The notes beneath the pieces are model-generated. The model was given only the letters and a program-made list of their open reading frames with translations, was not told the DNA's origin and made no database searches. This document shows, piece after piece, positions 55,060 to 63,246 of a DNA stretch of 64,000 bases (position 1 is the first letter of the stretch; each line of letters opens with the position of its first letter). Origin of the DNA: Rhodopseudomonas sp. (GTDB lineage Bacteria; Pseudomonadota; Alphaproteobacteria; Rhizobiales; Xanthobacteraceae); NCBI GenBank assembly GCA_016124795.1, contig WGNB01000038.1:62001-126000 (forward strand), read 5' to 3'. The position numbers and the translations under genes were made by a program.

Positions 55060-55599
55060 TTAGGAGGCGGCCGGCCGATAAGCGATCGCTTCCGCGATGA
55101 GATGTCCGGCCTGTGGCGGCGTCGCGTCCATCGATGTGACCGATGTCCGGTGGCGTGCAAGCAGGGCGGTGACGTTATGAAGGATGGCGTCGGCTGGCGT
55201 CGTCCGCTGCGCCGGGGAGTTGTGGTCGACGAGGTCGCGGCTCAACGCATACAGCATTGCCTGCTCGATTTGTTCGGCGCGCAATTCCAATTGGGCGATC
55301 TGCGCCCGTAATTCCTGCGCGGCGGGCTCGCTCATGGTCGGCAGCGGCTTGAGCCTCTGGCGGATGGTCCGCAATGGGCGCACTGCAGTGTCGCGCCAGA
55401 CAGCAATGTTGGCATCGATCGATGTCAGTGTCTCGTCGGATAGCGTGAGCGCGTAAGCATGGCCGAGCCATGCGACGAACAACAGGAAATTGACATCGAC
55501 GTTGCGTTCGTTCTGAAGCGCCAGGCATTCGGTGGCGACGCCGGGCCTGGCGTAGACCGAGAGCGAGAATGCCCAGAACGGATTGTTGCAATCGAGCAT
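55060..55599 (-). CDS. TIGR02444 (DUF2390) family protein
   Basis: 179 residues. The start NPFWAFSLSVYARPGVATEC and the following NVDVNFLLFVAWLGH are typical of the TIGR02444 family, common in proteobacteria and without assigned function. The rest is helical with an acidic/Arg pattern. It follows ubiX by 16 bases on the same strand. Confidence 0.82.
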   Translation of the reverse strand: MLDCNNPFWAFSLSVYARPGVATECLALQNERNVDVNFLLFVAWLGHAYALTLSDETLTSIDANIAVWRDTAVRPLRTIRQRLKPLPTMSEPAAQELRAQIAQLELRAEQIEQAMLYALSRDLVDHNSPAQRTTPADAILHNVTALLARHRTSVTSMDATPPQAGHLIAEAIAYRPAAS

Positions 55600-55615
55600 C
55601 GAGGCGTGCCCGCGC

Positions 55616-56311
55616 TCAGCGCGGCGTCTTGGCTTTTGGCCGCGTCAGGTCGCCGGTCCAACGCCGCACCAGATTGAGATCGATGTCGAACAGGTCGAGC
55701 ACTCGGCCCAGCGTATGGTCGATCATGTCTTCGAGCGAGGTCGGCTGGGTGTAGAAAGCCGGGACCGGCGGATAGACGATGGCGCCGGCTTCGGTCACCG
55801 CTGCCATGTTGCGGATATGGCCGAGATGTAGCGGCGTTTCGCGCAGCATGAGCACGACGCGGCGGCGCTCTTTCAAAGCCACGTCGGCGGCGCGTGAAAT
55901 CAGGTTGGCGGTCACGCCGGTGGCGATCTCCGCCATGGTCTTGATCGAGCAGGGCGCAACCACCATGCCGAGATTGCGGAACGAGCCGCTGGAACAGGCC
56001 GCGCCGATATCCTGATTGGAATGCACGACATCGGCCAGCGCTTCCACGTCGGCGACTTTGTAGTTCGTCTCGGAGGCTAGCGTCAGATGCGCGGCGCGCG
56101 ACATCACCAGATGGGTTTCGATTTCGCTGTCCTTCAACAGTTCCAGAAGCCTTACGCCGTAGATCGCGCCCGATGCGCCGCTGATGCCGATGATGAGGCG
56201 CTTGGCCGGATCGTTGGAGTTCTTGTCGCGTTTGGCATTGTGCAGCACGGAGCGGGTTTTCCTTGACCGGAGATCGTGGCGCGGCGGCCGGACCGCGGCT
56301 GGCACCGGCAC
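55616..56311 (-). CDS. ubiX: UbiX family flavin prenyltransferase
   Basis: Makes prenylated FMN, the cofactor of UbiD-type decarboxylases. The 231-residue reading has the FMN-binding start LIIGISGASGAIYGVRLLEL, the central PCSIKTMAEIATG and the C-terminal RAADVALKERRRVVLMLRETPLH, all standard for UbiX. The first 40 residues before LIIGISG are not family-like, so the real start may be GTG 56248 (VLHNAKRDK) instead of ATG 56311. No UbiD gene is visible in the window, so it may serve ubiquinone synthesis or a UbiD elsewhere. Confidence 0.9.
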   Translation of the reverse strand: MPVPAAVRPPRHDLRSRKTRSVLHNAKRDKNSNDPAKRLIIGISGASGAIYGVRLLELLKDSEIETHLVMSRAAHLTLASETNYKVADVEALADVVHSNQDIGAACSSGSFRNLGMVVAPCSIKTMAEIATGVTANLISRAADVALKERRRVVLMLRETPLHLGHIRNMAAVTEAGAIVYPPVPAFYTQPTSLEDMIDHTLGRVLDLFDIDLNLVRRWTGDLTRPKAKTPR

Positions 56312-56596
56312 TATATTTCGTGCCTCTAGATTACAGCAGATAAAGCCCTGCCGCTAACGCGAATTTGGCGGCAATTCCGGGGCCTCCGCAAGGCGCTCAA
56401 GGCGACGATAGCAGGGGTGTTCGCCGCTTGGGCGCTCACGATAGCATCCCTTGTGACATGGCTGAATTTGTCGTTGTCCCTGCCTTGGCGGCGGTGCTAC
56501 CTCATTTGGGCTATACGAAATGGGCGGCATTGACGCTTGCCGGATGCGGGCCGACGGGGCTTTTCGGCCGGATTTTGTCTTTACGCGGAGTAAACC

Positions 56597-58402
56597 ATGG
56601 ATCAGAAGTCGCCGCCTCAGGGCCGGCCGAAATTGCGTTCCAAACTCTGGTTCGACAATCCCGACAACCCCGGCATGACGGCGATCTATCTTGAGCGCTA
56701 TCTCAATTATGGACTCACGATCGAGGAACTGACCTCGGGTAAGCCGATTATCGGCATCGCGCAGACCGGCTCCGACCTGTCCCCCTGCAACCGTCATCAT
56801 ATTGAGCTGGCCGTGCGCGTGCGCGACGGCATCCGTGATGCCGGTGGCATTCCCTTTGAATTTCCGGTCCACCCGATTCAGGAGACAAGCCGCCGGCCGG
56901 GCGCTGCGCTCGATCGCAATCTGGCCTATCTCGGGCTGGTTGAAGTTCTGTTCGGATATCCACTGGACGGTGTGGTGCTGACGACCGGTTGCGACAAGAC
57001 GACGCCGGCCTGCCTGATGGCGGCCGCGACCGTCAATATTCCGGCAATCGTGCTGTCCGGCGGACCGATGCTCAATGGCTGGTGGAAGGGCGAACGTGCC
57101 GGTTCCGGTACCGTGGTCTGGCAGGCCAAGGCCGATCTGGCGGCGGAAAAGATCAGCTACAAGGAGTTCCTCGACATCGTCACCTGGTCGGCGCCGTCGG
57201 CGGGCCACTGCAATACCATGGGGACCGCCTCGACCATGAATGCGCTGGCCGAAGCGCTCGGCATGTCGCTGCCGGGCTGCGGCGCTATACCCGCGCCTTA
57301 TCGCGAGCGACCGGCGATGGCCTATCAGACCGGTAAGCGCGCGGTCGAAATCGTGCTAGAGAACCTCCGGCCATCCGATATCCTGACGCGCGAGGCGTTT
57401 GAAAACGCCATCGTGGCTTGCACCGCGATTGGCGGTTCGACCAACGCGCCTATTCACCTCAACGCGCTGGCGCGCCACATCGGTGTCAAGCTCGGTATCG
57501 AGGAATGGGAGACGGTCGGTTACGACGTGCCGTTGCTGCTCGATATGCAGCCGAGCGGCAAATATCTCGGCGAGGAATATTACCGCGCCGGCGGCTTGCC
57601 GGCGGTGATGAACACGCTGCTCAAGGCCGGCCGCATCCATGGCAATGCCATGACCATCAACGGTCGGACTATGGCGGAGAATGTAACTGGCTGCGAGGTG
57701 ACCGACGAAGACGTGATCCGGCCTTATGACGCGCCACTCAAGACCCAGGCCGGCTTCCGTATTCTCAAAGGCAATCTGTTCGATTCCGCGGTGATGAAGA
57801 CCAGCGGCATTTCGCAGGATTTCAGGACCCGCTTTCTGTCCAATCCGAACGACCCGGATGCTTTCGAGGGTCGCGCCGTGGTGTTCGAGGGGCCGGAGGA
57901 TTATCACGCCCGCATCGACGATCCATCGCTGGAGATCGACGAACACACACTGTTGTTCATTCGGGGCGTCGGTCCGATCGGCTATCCCGGTTCGGCCGAG
58001 GTTGTCCATATGCATCCGCCGGCGGCCTTGCTGAAGAAGGGCATCGCGTCCTTGCCCTGCATTGGCGATGGTCGTCAGTCCGGCACCTCGGGTTCGCCGT
58101 CGATCCTGAACGCTTCGCCGGAAGCCGCGGCGATGGGTGGGCTGGCGATCCTGAAGACCGGCGACCGCGTGCGCATCGATCTGCGCAAGGGTACTGCAAA
58201 CATGCTGGTGCCCGACGCCGAGCTAGCCGACCGCCGCGCTGTCTTGCTCAAGAACGGTGGCTTTCCTTATCCGGCGAGCCAGACGCCGTGGCAGGAAATT
58301 CAGCGTGGCATGGTGGATCAACTCGGCGAGGGCATGGTGCTCAAGCCGGCGGTCGAATTCCATCGCATTGCCGAGAAGTCGATTCCAAGGGACAATCACT
58401 AG
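56597..58402 (+). CDS. IlvD/Edd family dehydratase (sugar-acid dehydratase type)
   Basis: Iron-sulfur dehydratase, 601 residues. Three Cys for a [2Fe-2S] cluster are at C64 (SDLSPCN), C132 ([10 protein letters not shown]) and C205 ([13 protein letters not shown]), the arrangement of dihydroxy-acid and sugar-acid (arabonate/xylonate/gluconate type) dehydratases. The C-terminal [17 protein letters not shown] is also standard. Length and the [13 protein letters not shown] start fit sugar-acid dehydratases better than IlvD of branched-chain synthesis. It heads a plus-strand operon and is joined without a gap to the hydrolase gene. Confidence 0.9.
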   Translation: MDQKSPPQGRPKLRSKLWFDNPDNPGMTAIYLERYLNYGLTIEELTSGKPIIGIAQTGSDLSPCNRHHIELAVRVRDGIRDAGGIPFEFPVHPIQETSRRPGAALDRNLAYLGLVEVLFGYPLDGVVLTTGCDKTTPACLMAAATVNIPAIVLSGGPMLNGWWKGERAGSGTVVWQAKADLAAEKISYKEFLDIVTWSAPSAGHCNTMGTASTMNALAEALGMSLPGCGAIPAPYRERPAMAYQTGKRAVEIVLENLRPSDILTREAFENAIVACTAIGGSTNAPIHLNALARHIGVKLGIEEWETVGYDVPLLLDMQPSGKYLGEEYYRAGGLPAVMNTLLKAGRIHGNAMTINGRTMAENVTGCEVTDEDVIRPYDAPLKTQAGFRILKGNLFDSAVMKTSGISQDFRTRFLSNPNDPDAFEGRAVVFEGPEDYHARIDDPSLEIDEHTLLFIRGVGPIGYPGSAEVVHMHPPAALLKKGIASLPCIGDGRQSGTSGSPSILNASPEAAAMGGLAILKTGDRVRIDLRKGTANMLVPDAELADRRAVLLKNGGFPYPASQTPWQEIQRGMVDQLGEGMVLKPAVEFHRIAEKSIPRDNH

Positions 58403-59167
58403 ATGACGCCGTCGCAAAATTCGCCGATTCCAGTTGTGTTTCTGCAAGGCATTGGCGGTGCCGCGAGGCTATGGGACCCGCAGGTTGCAAGCTTTGCCGC
58501 CGCCGGTTATCGGCCGGTCGCGCTCGATCTGCCCGGCTATGGCGATCGGCCGCCGGTCGATCACATGGACTTTGAGATGCTGGCGGCCGACGTCGAAGCA
58601 GCGATCGACGCTCGCCAGTTGGACCGGCCGGTGATCGTCGGTCATTCGCTCGGGGGCATGATTGCGCAAACCTGTTTGCGGCGGCGGCCGGATGGTTATC
58701 GTGCCGCGGTGCTGTCGGGTACCAGTCCGGCCTTCGGCAATCCGAGCGGCGACTTTCAGAAGAAGTTTGTCGCGGACCGTTTGGCGCCGCTCGATGCCGG
58801 TCAGACCATGGCCGATATGGCGGGCGAGGTCGCGCAACAACTCATGGGCCCGAATGCCGATCCTGCCAACCGTGCGTTGCTGATTGAGGTCATGGGTTCG
58901 ATCTCGCCGCGCACGTATCGCGCGGCCGTGCAATGTCTGGTCAATTTCGACGAGCGCGGCAATCTGGCCGCGATCAGGACACCGGTTTTGTGTCTGGTCG
59001 GCGATCTCGATCGCAATGCGCCGCCGGCGATGATGGAAAAGATGGCCGGTAAAATCCCGGCGGCACGATATGTGCTTCTGGCTGGGCTCGGCCATATGCC
59101 GAATCTGGAAGCGCCGGATCGTTACGATGCGGCGATCATGAATTTTTTGCGTGACGTCAAACCCTGA
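58403..59167 (+). CDS. Alpha/beta hydrolase
   Basis: 254 residues. The nucleophile elbow GHSLGG places Ser82; Asp is in LVGDLDRNAP and His in LAGLGHMPNLEAPD, completing the triad. The size and spacing match small carboxylesterase/lactonase or ring-cleavage hydrolases (3-oxoadipate enol-lactonase class). Its start codon follows the dehydratase stop directly, so the two are co-translated and probably act in one pathway. Confidence 0.88.
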   Translation: MTPSQNSPIPVVFLQGIGGAARLWDPQVASFAAAGYRPVALDLPGYGDRPPVDHMDFEMLAADVEAAIDARQLDRPVIVGHSLGGMIAQTCLRRRPDGYRAAVLSGTSPAFGNPSGDFQKKFVADRLAPLDAGQTMADMAGEVAQQLMGPNADPANRALLIEVMGSISPRTYRAAVQCLVNFDERGNLAAIRTPVLCLVGDLDRNAPPAMMEKMAGKIPAARYVLLAGLGHMPNLEAPDRYDAAIMNFLRDVKP

Positions 59168-59239
59168 AGCCCGGCTCATGCAAAGTTGCCAATGCGACCC
59201 GCGACCCAAAGCGATCCGAGATGAAGTGGAGTGCCGCCG

Positions 59240-60505
59240 ATGAATGCTCTCGATACCCATGATCAAGACGCGCCGATTTTCGCGCCGGACGCGTTCCGGC
59301 TGAGCGACTTCCAGGCCGAATTGATCGGCAAGGCGCGCCGCTTCGGCAAAGCCAAGCTGGCGCCACGCGCCGCCATCCACGATCGCGAGGCGACGTTTCC
59401 GATCGAGAATTTCCGCGACATGCATCCTGAGGGTCTGCTGTCGATCTGCATTCCGAAGGAAGACGGCGGCACCGGCGCCGACTTTCAGACTTATTGTCTG
59501 GCGGCCGCCGAGCTTGGCCGTTACTGCGGCGCCACCGCGTTGTCGTGGAATATGCATGTCTGCTCGACGCTGTGGTCGGGACCGCTGTCCGATGACCTTG
59601 AGATGACGCAGGAAGACCGCAAGGCTCATATCGCGCGCCGGCGCGTGCACTATAAGCGTATCATCGACGATGGCGCGGTCTATGCGCAGCCGTTCTCCGA
59701 AGGGGGCGCGGCAGCCGCCGGTGGCGTGGCTTTCGGCACCGAGGCCAAACCGGTCGACGGCGGCTTTATCGTCAATGGCAAGAAGATCTTCGCATCCTTG
59801 TCGGGCAATGCCGATTATTACGGCGTGTTGTGCACCGAGCGCGCGGAGGGGGAGGCGGCCAGCCGCCGCAACACCTTGTATCTCGGCGTGCCGGCCAATG
59901 CCGAGGGTGTATCGGTGGTCGGCGACTGGGACCCGCTCGGCATGCGCGGTACGGTGTCGCGCACGCTGCTGTTTAAGGATGTGTTCGTGCCGAGCGACGG
60001 CATGTTGATGCCGCATGGCATCTACTTTCAGGCGGCGTCGCGCTGGCCGCACATGTTCATCACGTTGTCGCCGACTTATATGGGGCTGGCGCAGGCGGCC
60101 TACGATTTCACGGTCGGTTATCTGCGCGGCGAATTGCCGGGCATGCCGCCGGTCAAGCGCCGCATGTTCCCGACCAAGCAGATCGCGGTCGCCGAAATGC
60201 GCATCATGCTGGAGCAGACCAAGGCCTTGTGGTTCCAGGCGATCACCGAAGCCCGCGCCAATCCGAGCAAGGATCAGGTGCTGCGCGCCTATGCGGCGCA
60301 ATATACCGTGATGGAAAACGCCAATGCCGTTGCGGTCAAGGCGATCCGCACCTGCGGCGGTCAGGCGATGCTGAAATCGCTGCCGCTTGAGCGGATCTAC
60401 CGTGACAGTCGCTGCGGGGCGCTGATGTTGCCCTGGACGGCGGAAATCTGCGTCGATCGTATCGGCCGCGAAGCCCTGTACGAACCGGGCGAGAAGGACG
60501 AGTAG
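59240..60505 (+). CDS. Acyl-CoA dehydrogenase family protein, atypical active site
   Basis: 421 residues with the ACAD fold: ALSWNMHVCSTLWSGPL, SFALT-type region VYAQPFSEGG, FIVNGKKIFASLSGNADYY, DPLGMRGTVSRTL and AVKAIRTCGGQAMLK. The usual C-terminal Y-E-G-T segment with the catalytic Glu is replaced by GALMLPWTAEI, so the base, if any, must be elsewhere. Start ATG 59240 has GGAG (59228-59231) 8 bases upstream. It sits in the operon with the acyl-CoA ligase. Confidence 0.85.
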   Translation: MNALDTHDQDAPIFAPDAFRLSDFQAELIGKARRFGKAKLAPRAAIHDREATFPIENFRDMHPEGLLSICIPKEDGGTGADFQTYCLAAAELGRYCGATALSWNMHVCSTLWSGPLSDDLEMTQEDRKAHIARRRVHYKRIIDDGAVYAQPFSEGGAAAAGGVAFGTEAKPVDGGFIVNGKKIFASLSGNADYYGVLCTERAEGEAASRRNTLYLGVPANAEGVSVVGDWDPLGMRGTVSRTLLFKDVFVPSDGMLMPHGIYFQAASRWPHMFITLSPTYMGLAQAAYDFTVGYLRGELPGMPPVKRRMFPTKQIAVAEMRIMLEQTKALWFQAITEARANPSKDQVLRAYAAQYTVMENANAVAVKAIRTCGGQAMLKSLPLERIYRDSRCGALMLPWTAEICVDRIGREALYEPGEKDE

Positions 60506-60521
60506 GCGCGGGATCAGGCCG

Positions 60522-62045
60522 ATGAACCTCGCTGAACTCATCGAGCGTAACGCCGCCTTCACGCCGGACAAGACGGCGCTGCGGTTCGAAGGTCGGGCGC
60601 TCGGCTATGCCGATTTCGCGGCGCGGATCGCGCAGACGGCGCGCGCCTTGAAATCGGAACTTGGCGTCGGTCGTGGCGACCGGGTCGCGATCCTGGCGCT
60701 CAATTGCCCCGACTATCTGGTGCTGCTTTATGCCTGCGCCCGGCTTGGCGCGATCCTGTTGCCGTTGAACTGGCGGCTGGCGGTGCCGGAACAGGTTTTC
60801 ATTCTGAGCGATGCCTCGGCCAAAGTGCTCGTGGTCGAACAAACCTTCAGCGCGCTGGTGCCGTCGTTGAAGGAAGCCTTGCCCGACATCCGCGTTGTTG
60901 GCCTGGGCGCCGCCGATGGCGCGGAGATCGCTTTCGACGATCTCTTGGCGCAAGGCAGCGGCGACGGCCACAATCCGCATATCGACGAGCGTTGCCCTCT
61001 GTTGCTCGTCTACACTTCGGGCACCACCGGTCGCCCGAAAGGCGCGATGTTGCGGCAGGAGGCGCTGTTGTGGAACGGCGTCATGAGCCAGCACATGCAT
61101 GACATGACGGCGGCCGATCACATTCTCACGGTGCTGCCGTTCTTTCATGTCGGTGGTCTCAATATCCAGACGACGCCGGCGCTGCATCTCGGCGCTACCG
61201 TCACGATTCACGCCCGTTTTGCCCCGGATGCGACCTTGCAGGCGATCGCGCAGGACAAGCCGACGCTGACCGTGCTGGTGCCGGCGACGATTCAGGCGGT
61301 GCTGGCGGACAAGAGCTGGGCGACGACCGACCTGTTGTCCTTGCGCGCGCTGTCGACGGGATCGACGCAGGTTCCGGTGCCGCTGATCGAAGCGGTTGAG
61401 GCGCGTGGTGTGCCGGTGCTCCAGGTCTATGGTTCGACAGAAACCTGCCCGGTCGCGGTTTATACCCGGATTGGCGGCGATCTGTCGCGCAAGCAATCGA
61501 CCGGCTTGCCGGGGATTTTATGCGAGGCGCGGATCGTCGACGATAAGGGCCGGATTGCGCCGGTCGGCGCGGCCGGCGAGGTGCTGGTGCGCGGGCCGAA
61601 TGTGTTCTTCGAATACTGGGGCAATGAAGCGGCGACCGGCGAAGCCTTGCGCAATGGCTGGTATCACACCGGCGACATCGGCACCCGCGACGCCGACGGC
61701 TATTTCTATATTCACGACCGCAAGAAGAACATGATCATCTCGGGCGGCGAGAACATTTACCCGGCCGAGGTCGAGCGCGTGTTGCACGGCCATCCCGACG
61801 TTGCCGAAGCGGCCGTGATCGGGCGTCCCGATCCGAAATGGCAGGAAGTGCCGGTCGCCTACGTGGTGCGGCGCGCCGGCAGTGATTGCAGCGCCGATGT
61901 TCTGATTGCGCATTTGTCCGCGCAACTGGCGCGCTTCAAGGTGCCGCGAGAGGTCGTATTCGTCGAAACCTTGCCGCGCAATGCGCTCGGCAAGGTGCAA
62001 CATTTCATGCTGAAGGAACAGGCGTGCGCGCCGCCGCCCTCTTGA
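60522..62045 (+). CDS. AMP-forming acyl-CoA ligase (FadD/AcsA-like)
   Basis: 507 residues. Motifs: LVYTSGTTGRPKGAM (P-loop), YGSTETCPVAVYT, GEVLVRGPNVFFEYWGNEAA, YHTGDIGTRDADGYFYIHDR, KNMIISGGENIYPAEVERVL and the catalytic Lys in RNALGKVQHFMLKE. It activates a carboxylic acid to its CoA ester; substrate class (aliphatic or aryl-alkanoic) cannot be fixed. It follows the dehydrogenase by 16 bases. Confidence 0.9.
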   Translation: MNLAELIERNAAFTPDKTALRFEGRALGYADFAARIAQTARALKSELGVGRGDRVAILALNCPDYLVLLYACARLGAILLPLNWRLAVPEQVFILSDASAKVLVVEQTFSALVPSLKEALPDIRVVGLGAADGAEIAFDDLLAQGSGDGHNPHIDERCPLLLVYTSGTTGRPKGAMLRQEALLWNGVMSQHMHDMTAADHILTVLPFFHVGGLNIQTTPALHLGATVTIHARFAPDATLQAIAQDKPTLTVLVPATIQAVLADKSWATTDLLSLRALSTGSTQVPVPLIEAVEARGVPVLQVYGSTETCPVAVYTRIGGDLSRKQSTGLPGILCEARIVDDKGRIAPVGAAGEVLVRGPNVFFEYWGNEAATGEALRNGWYHTGDIGTRDADGYFYIHDRKKNMIISGGENIYPAEVERVLHGHPDVAEAAVIGRPDPKWQEVPVAYVVRRAGSDCSADVLIAHLSAQLARFKVPREVVFVETLPRNALGKVQHFMLKEQACAPPPS

Positions 62046-62143
62046 GGTGCGCGCCGCGGGCGCGCCTCGAAGGATGACGGTGGCGGATCTTGGGCCGTCG
62101 CCGTTCGAGGCTCGCTTCGCTCGCACCTCAGGGTGACGGATAG
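62044..62143. repeat. Intergenic palindromic repeat (CTCGAAGGATGAC type)
   Basis: GAGGTGCG (from 62044) and CGCACCTCA (near 62122-62130) are the outer arms of a long imperfect hairpin. Inside are GCGCGCCGCGGGCGCGCCTCGA and TTCGAGGCTCGCTTCGC parts and the words AAGGATGAC and CAGGGTGAC. Elements of this kind (CTCGAAGGATGA...) are scattered in intergenic DNA of Bradyrhizobium-type genomes. Here it lies within an operon, between the ligase and the opine-dehydrogenase-like gene. Confidence 0.65.
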
Positions 62144-62154
62144 AGGATAAAATA

Positions 62155-63246
62155 ATGAAGATTGCAGTTTTGGGCGGCGGTAACGGGTCGTTCGCCGCGG
62201 CCGGTGATTTCGCGCTGGCCGGTCACGATACGCGGCTGTGGCGGCGCGATGCCGCGGCGGTGGTGGCGCACCGCGCGGCCGGCGAGACGGTCACGGTCAA
62301 GGATTTCGCCGGCAAGCGTGAAGCCCGGTTGACGCTGGTGACCGACGATATCGCGCATGCCGTAAAGGATGTTGAACTGATCCTGTGTCCGGCGCCGGCC
62401 ACAGCCCAGCACGATATCGCCAAGGCGCTGGCGCCGCATCTGGTCGACGGTCAGGTGGTTTATCTGCCGCCCGGCACGTTTGGCTCAGTGATATTCGCCA
62501 AGGCCGCCTATGAGGCTGGCAACAAAGCCAAGGCCGCTTTTGCCGAAACCGGAACGCTGCCGTGGCTAACGCGCAAGCACGGGCCGCATGAGGTCGCCAT
62601 CACCATCCGCGCCAAGCGGCTGCCGACCGGCGTGTTTCCGCTCATTCACAAGGATCATGCGCTCAAGGTGATCGGCGAGGCCTTCCCGGGCGCGATCGAG
62701 GATTGCGGCGATGCGCTGTCGGCCGCGCTGATGAATGCGGGGCCGATCATTCATCCGCCGCTGATCACCATGAATGCCGGGCCGCTCGAACATTTCGATA
62801 AGTGGGATATTCACAAAGAGGGTACGCAGCCGGCGATCCGCCGCGTCACCGATGCGCTCGACGCCGAACGTATCGCGGTGCGAGAGGCGCTGGGCTATGG
62901 CGGGCCGCATTTTCCGCTCGCCGATCATTATGCCAAGGAAGGCCCGGAATGGATGTACGGTCGCGGCTCGCATGACAAGCTGACCGATAGCGGCGACTGG
63001 CGCGAGCATATCGTGCTGACCCAGCATCGCTATATGCTCGAGGATCTGCGGATCGGTCTGTCGTTCTTCGCGTCGGTCGCGCAACTGGCCGGCGTCGACA
63101 TGAAACTGGCGCGCGGTTTCCTAGCCATTGGCGGCGCGATCTGCGGTCAGGATTTCATGGCGACCGGCCGCACGCTCGACTCTCTGGGACTCGGCGCGCT
63201 CGACCGCGCCCAATTGCAGGCTTTGCTGCGGGTCGGTTTCGCATGA
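62155..63246 (+). CDS. NAD/NADP octopine/nopaline dehydrogenase family protein
   Basis: Opine-dehydrogenase-like oxidoreductase, 363 residues. The Rossmann start AVLGGGNGSFAAAGDFALAG and a 6-phosphogluconate-dehydrogenase-type C-terminal domain (NAGPIIHPPLITMNAGPLEH) are visible. Members catalyse reductive amination or oxidise hydroxy acids; the role in an acyl-CoA operon is not obvious. It overlaps the start of the next gene by 4 bases. Confidence 0.85.
   Translation: MKIAVLGGGNGSFAAAGDFALAGHDTRLWRRDAAAVVAHRAAGETVTVKDFAGKREARLTLVTDDIAHAVKDVELILCPAPATAQHDIAKALAPHLVDGQVVYLPPGTFGSVIFAKAAYEAGNKAKAAFAETGTLPWLTRKHGPHEVAITIRAKRLPTGVFPLIHKDHALKVIGEAFPGAIEDCGDALSAALMNAGPIIHPPLITMNAGPLEHFDKWDIHKEGTQPAIRRVTDALDAERIAVREALGYGGPHFPLADHYAKEGPEWMYGRGSHDKLTDSGDWREHIVLTQHRYMLEDLRIGLSFFASVAQLAGVDMKLARGFLAIGGAICGQDFMATGRTLDSLGLGALDRAQLQALLRVGFA

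Noticed and set aside
56365-56694. 110-codon frame between ubiX and the dehydratase gene
   Set aside because: It runs into the dehydratase gene out of frame and lacks a convincing start or motif. I see no gene in 56312-56596; it should hold the two divergent promoters.
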